Shown here piece by piece: positions 61,918-64,000 of a DNA stretch of 64,000 nucleotides; position 1 is the stretch's first letter, and each line of letters begins with the position of its first letter. This DNA is from Bacteroidota bacterium (lineage in GTDB: Bacteria; Bacteroidota; Bacteroidia; AKYH767-A; 2013-40CM-41-45): contig JADJSV010000018.1 in NCBI GenBank assembly GCA_016711505.1, forward strand, positions 372,001 to 436,000, written 5' to 3'. Both the position numbers and the translations under genes were made by a program. The notes below the pieces were generated by a model. The model was not told the DNA's origin and searched no databases. It saw nothing but the letters and a program-made list of their open reading frames with translations.

Positions 61918-62012
61918 CACTAAAGTTTAGCATTGCCGAAGCATTATTTTTTTACCGAAATATAAAAATAAAAAGAGTCAAAAAATAATGTTTTGGTAAT
62001 GCGGTGTTAGTG
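61918..62012 (-). repeat. attC-like site (AT-rich family)
   Basis: Starts CACTAAAGTTTAGCATTGCC, ends TTTTGGTAATGCGGTGTTAGTG; the middle is nearly identical to the sites at 63.2 and 63.7 kb. Confidence 0.75.
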
Positions 62013-62024
62013 GCATCATATTTT

Positions 62025-62627
62025 TTACGGATTTGTATTGTATCTACAGAATTTGTATCCGTCTTTCGTTTCTATAAAACTTAGAAGAAGAGCGGCTCCT
62101 TCATAATCAGCAGTAGTTTCAAAGGTCTTAATTGAAACTACTTTAATTTTGGCAATATCTATATTTGAATTTTTGGATATACAATCTTTATAAAACATCC
62201 GTCTGTTTTGTTCACCTTCATCATAGATTCTCCAATTTGTTGAATCCGCTATTTTTGATTTGATAAATTCATCGAACATATTAAGAAATTCTTCATCATA
62301 AAACTTTGGTGATGATATGTAACAAAATTCATTATTAAGTTTATCATACCAAACATCCGGATTGTTATTTTGATATAATGAAAAAAGCGAATCCTTTTCT
62401 GTAGTATTTCGAACACAACTATAACAATCAATACAGTCTGTAGATAAGTTGACCAATTTAATTTTGTCAAAATCTAAAATCGCAGTAACAAAGCTTTTCC
62501 ACGACTTCAAAATTTTTAAATCAACCGAATCTTGTTCACTTTTCAATTCATTTTCATGAGGAGTTGATGCTATCAATCCGCATAATGATAAATGGAATAA
62601 TAGAAGTAAGGCGATTGTTTTTTTCAT
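62025..62627 (-). CDS. hypothetical exported protein
   Basis: 200 residues with a signal peptide (MKKTIALLLLFHLSLCGLIAS). The mature region is mixed and includes STDCIDCYSCVRNTTEKDS with three close cysteines and the C-terminal KVVSIKTFETTADYEGAALLLSFIETKDGYKFCRYNT, which suggests a small alpha+beta fold. The family was not recognised. Single-gene cassette: an attC-like site lies 12 bases after the stop and another immediately before the start. Confidence 0.7.
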   Translation of the reverse strand: MKKTIALLLLFHLSLCGLIASTPHENELKSEQDSVDLKILKSWKSFVTAILDFDKIKLVNLSTDCIDCYSCVRNTTEKDSLFSLYQNNNPDVWYDKLNNEFCYISSPKFYDEEFLNMFDEFIKSKIADSTNWRIYDEGEQNRRMFYKDCISKNSNIDIAKIKVVSIKTFETTADYEGAALLLSFIETKDGYKFCRYNTNP

Positions 62628-62633
62628 TTATGA

Positions 62634-62812
62634 TGCTAACGTTTTGCAGATACTGGCCGTTGGTCTTTCGAAGCACCATCTTCCTTACCGACAAAAGGTT
62701 ATTTCGAAGATACATGTTTATTAGCTAGCCGCAAATTAATTTCCCGAAGGGGCCGCTTTTTTGCGCGCGCGATGACCCGATTCCGCCCAATGGCCAGTAG
62801 GTGCTGTTAGGT
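62634..62812 (-). repeat. attC-like site (long)
   Basis: Starts TGCTAACG and ends GTTAGGT (a perfect GTTRRRY). Arms TACTGGCCGTTGG and CCAATGGCCAGTA pair; the middle is long and includes TCGAAG repeats and GCGCGCGC. Confidence 0.7.
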
Positions 62813-62846
62813 GCTACCCTGTTTCTGAATTATTCCACATTAATTT

Positions 62847-63110
62847 TTAAGATTTCCATCTGTCCAAACGCTTCATTCCTCTCGTAAATAACCAAGAAAA
62901 AAATCTTGAATGTCCACCTTCCATCATTTTCTGTTTGTTATATTCTTGAAATTCTAAAACATTGTTTCCTTTGTAAATAAAATCGCCATTTTCATAGCAG
63001 TAAGAACAATATTTTTTGCTAATGCTTTTGTCTGCATTTGTTCCGCCTCCTTTTTCATCTCGTTTTAATGGCATTCCACAAGACTGACAGTTTTTAAATT
63101 CTTTATCCAT
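62847..63110 (-). CDS. small zinc-ribbon protein (Zn_ribbon_2-like)
   Basis: 87 residues. Two CxxC knuckles (Cys8-x2-Cys11 in CQSCGMPL and Cys35-x2-Cys38 in YCSYCY) form a probable zinc ribbon of the putative zinc ribbon family (PF12674 type). The C-terminal half is helical (VLEFQEYNKQKMMEGGHSRF, FSWLFTRGMKRLDRWK). The function is unknown; such proteins are common in cassettes and next to transcription regulators. It lies between attC-like sites at 62.8 and 63.2 kb. Confidence 0.88.
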   Translation of the reverse strand: MDKEFKNCQSCGMPLKRDEKGGGTNADKSISKKYCSYCYENGDFIYKGNNVLEFQEYNKQKMMEGGHSRFFSWLFTRGMKRLDRWKS

Positions 63111-63155
63111 TTTTGAATGTTTTTAGTTTTGATGAGCGTTTCGGTCGGGTTGCAC

Positions 63156-63247
63156 CTTTACGTTTAGCATTGCGGATGCATTATTTTTACCGAAATGTAA
63201 AAATAAAAAGAGTCAAAAAATAATGTTTTGGCAATGCGGTGTTATAT
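63156..63247 (-). repeat. attC-like site (AT-rich family)
   Basis: Starts CTTTACGTTTAGCATTGC, ends TTTTGGCAATGCGGTGTTATAT. The stop codon of the gene to its right lies inside the GTTA core. Confidence 0.8.
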
Positions 63248-63709
63248 GCTGCCTTTCTGATTTTTTACTCTTTCAATAATAAGATCTTCAAACTTGTCAA
63301 TAGTAATTTTGCGGAAAATGTTATCATAGTCACGGTTAATTATTTTCCTCTCGTTAAAATCAGGGGAATCGGAAATTCCATAGAATACAATGTTTGTTCC
63401 CGAGCTAAAAGCAGGATCTGTCAGGACCCACATGTGTATATATTCTTTTGAGTTAGGAACAAAAACTTGAACTTTAGAATATCCGCTATGATCAGTAGGA
63501 GTAACATCAAATTCCAAATTATTATCATATGTCACAAGTTGCTTTATCAAATTGTCCCCAGTTATATCAACGTAATAAAATTTGACAAAAGACCCGCCAT
63601 TGCCAAACATCCTTTGATATATCATAGGCGAAAAGTCTAAAACCGTCAACACTGTTAAAGTGATAAAAATATAGAATAGTGTTTTATGTCGTCTAACGCT
63701 GTTCATCAT
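63242..63709 (-). CDS. hypothetical membrane-anchored protein
   Basis: From an ATG at 63709, 155 residues. One N-terminal membrane anchor or signal (TLFYIFITLTVLTVLDFSPMIYQ) is followed by a soluble region: GGSFVKFYYVDITGDNLIKQLVTYDNNLEFDVTPTDHSGYSKVQVFVPNSKEYIHMWVLTDPAFSSGTNIVFYGISDSPDFNERKIINRDYDNIFRKITIDKFEDLI. Unknown family. The TAA stop at 63242-63244 is part of the right core of the downstream attC-like site. A longer frame to 63733 enters the upstream attC-like site, so it is rejected. Confidence 0.7.
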   Translation of the reverse strand: MMNSVRRHKTLFYIFITLTVLTVLDFSPMIYQRMFGNGGSFVKFYYVDITGDNLIKQLVTYDNNLEFDVTPTDHSGYSKVQVFVPNSKEYIHMWVLTDPAFSSGTNIVFYGISDSPDFNERKIINRDYDNIFRKITIDKFEDLIIERVKNQKGSI

Positions 63710-63716
63710 AAGGTGG

Positions 63717-63811
63717 CATATAACGTTTAGCATTGCCGAAGCAATATTTTTTTACCGAAATATAAAAATAAAAAGAGTCAAAAAATAATGTTTTGGCATG
63801 CGGTGTTATGC
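63717..63811 (-). repeat. attC-like site (AT-rich family)
   Basis: Starts GCATATAACGTTTAGCATTGCC, ends TTTTGGCATGCGGTGTTATGC. Arms ACGTTTAGCATTGCC / GGCATGCGGTG pair; identical middle block to 61.9 kb. Confidence 0.8.
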
Positions 63812-63863
63812 GAAGGCCAATTATATTTGTGGGAATAGTTGTTGAAAAAGAATAAAAGACTAG

Positions 63864-64000
63864 TTATTTCTTAATAATCTTCCATCGAAAGGATTTATTA
63901 TTACTATTAAGTATTAAAAAATAAATTCCGCTGTAAAACTCGTTCATATTTAATGAGTATTGTTTTGAAGAAATAACTTCCTTCACTAATAGGTTACCGG
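63864..64000 (-). CDS. partial T9SS-exported protein (C-terminal sorting domain)
   Basis: Only the last ~45 codons are inside the window. They read LLVKEVISSKQYSLNMNEFY, SGIYFLILNSNNKSFRWKII-KK then a stop, a T9SS sorting domain end. The body lies beyond the right edge. It indicates that the array continues with a further secreted protein as cargo. Confidence 0.8.
   Translation of the reverse strand, partial: GNLLVKEVISSKQYSLNMNEFYSGIYFLILNSNNKSFRWKIIKK

Larger units (their letters stand above)
38607..64000 (-). mobile_element. integron-like gene cassette array (continues past right edge)
   Basis: About 25 kb in which every supported gene reads leftwards and genes or small gene groups are separated by imperfect palindromes starting TAACG and ending GTTA. 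The genes are short and functionally unrelated: acetyltransferase, VOC, DinB, cupin, zinc ribbon, toxin remnant, lipoproteins and unknown secreted proteins. Several stop codons lie within the GTTA core, as in integron cassettes where attC follows the CDS. No integrase gene was found in the window; by orientation it should lie to the right. A set of inserted non-mobile palindromes is the alternative. Confidence 0.7.

Noticed and set aside
38607..64000. The repeated palindromes as a CRISPR array
   Set aside because: Repeats are 60-190 bases, spaced by whole genes, and vary in sequence; there are no short uniform spacers and no cas genes.
38607..64000. The palindromes as MITEs or REP elements
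   Set aside because: No target-site duplications or transposase were seen, and positions track gene ends closely in one orientation. Kept as the main alternative, not preferred.
1..64000. tRNA or rRNA genes
   Set aside because: No cloverleaf with a GTTCGA-type T arm and CCA-like end or rRNA-like conserved stretch was noticed, but no covariance search could be run.

Overview
The window looks like a chromosomal segment of a free-living Bacteroidota bacterium (Chitinophagales/Sphingobacteriales-like). Evidence: low G+C, several large secreted proteins ending in type IX secretion (T9SS) C-terminal sorting domains, a TAnnTTTG-type promoter, almost no Shine-Dalgarno signals, and Bacteroidota-typical family architectures. 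No rRNA, tRNA, transposase, phage gene or CRISPR array was recognised.

Layout. 0-10.4 kb: mostly leftward housekeeping and ion-homeostasis genes (MscS channel, methyltransferase, SDR / 6-phosphogluconate dehydrogenase / cyclase-family / GH15 glucoamylase cluster, a CPA1 Na+/H+ antiporter, ClC channel, PaiB-like protein). 10.8-12.8 kb: an AraC regulator and the aldo/keto reductase it probably controls. 12.9-18.5 kb: a disrupted PhoD-like phosphatase and two T9SS-exported proteins. 18.8-23.4 kb: a rightward group opening with a striking fusion of a YtcJ-type amidohydrolase to an Omp85/D15-like outer-membrane beta-barrel, then an alpha/beta hydrolase and a CPBP protease. 23.4-31.2 kb: AI-2E transporter, Arr-type rifampin ADP-ribosyltransferase with a RibD-type reductase, two T9SS proteins and a diheme cytochrome lipoprotein. 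31.5-38.4 kb: a leftward respiratory / nitrosative-stress cluster (cbb3-type oxidase subunits, truncated haemoglobin, RIC/ScdA repair protein, hemerythrin, cupin) read from next to an Rrf2 regulator; both flanking promoters carry the same 16-bp motif.

38.6-64 kb: the most unusual part. Every recognisable gene is on the minus strand. Small, functionally unrelated genes (GNAT, VOC x3, SRPBCC, DinB, zinc ribbon, cupin, RelE/ParE toxin remnant, many unknown secreted or lipoproteins) are separated by more than 20 imperfect palindromes that start with TAACG and end with GTTA. Several genes end inside the GTTA core. This is the organisation of an integron cassette array with attC sites; by orientation the integrase and attI should lie beyond the right edge. 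Three related but degenerate palindromes also occur outside the array (10.5, 18.6 and 27.6 kb).

Many genes carry single-base frameshifts, often at homopolymers, both inside and outside the array. Some may be sequencing or assembly indels; others (in-frame stops, a 4-bp tandem duplication in the PhoD gene) look like real decay. These entries are called pseudogenes with that caution. All calls rest on reading translated sequence and motifs; no database search was run.
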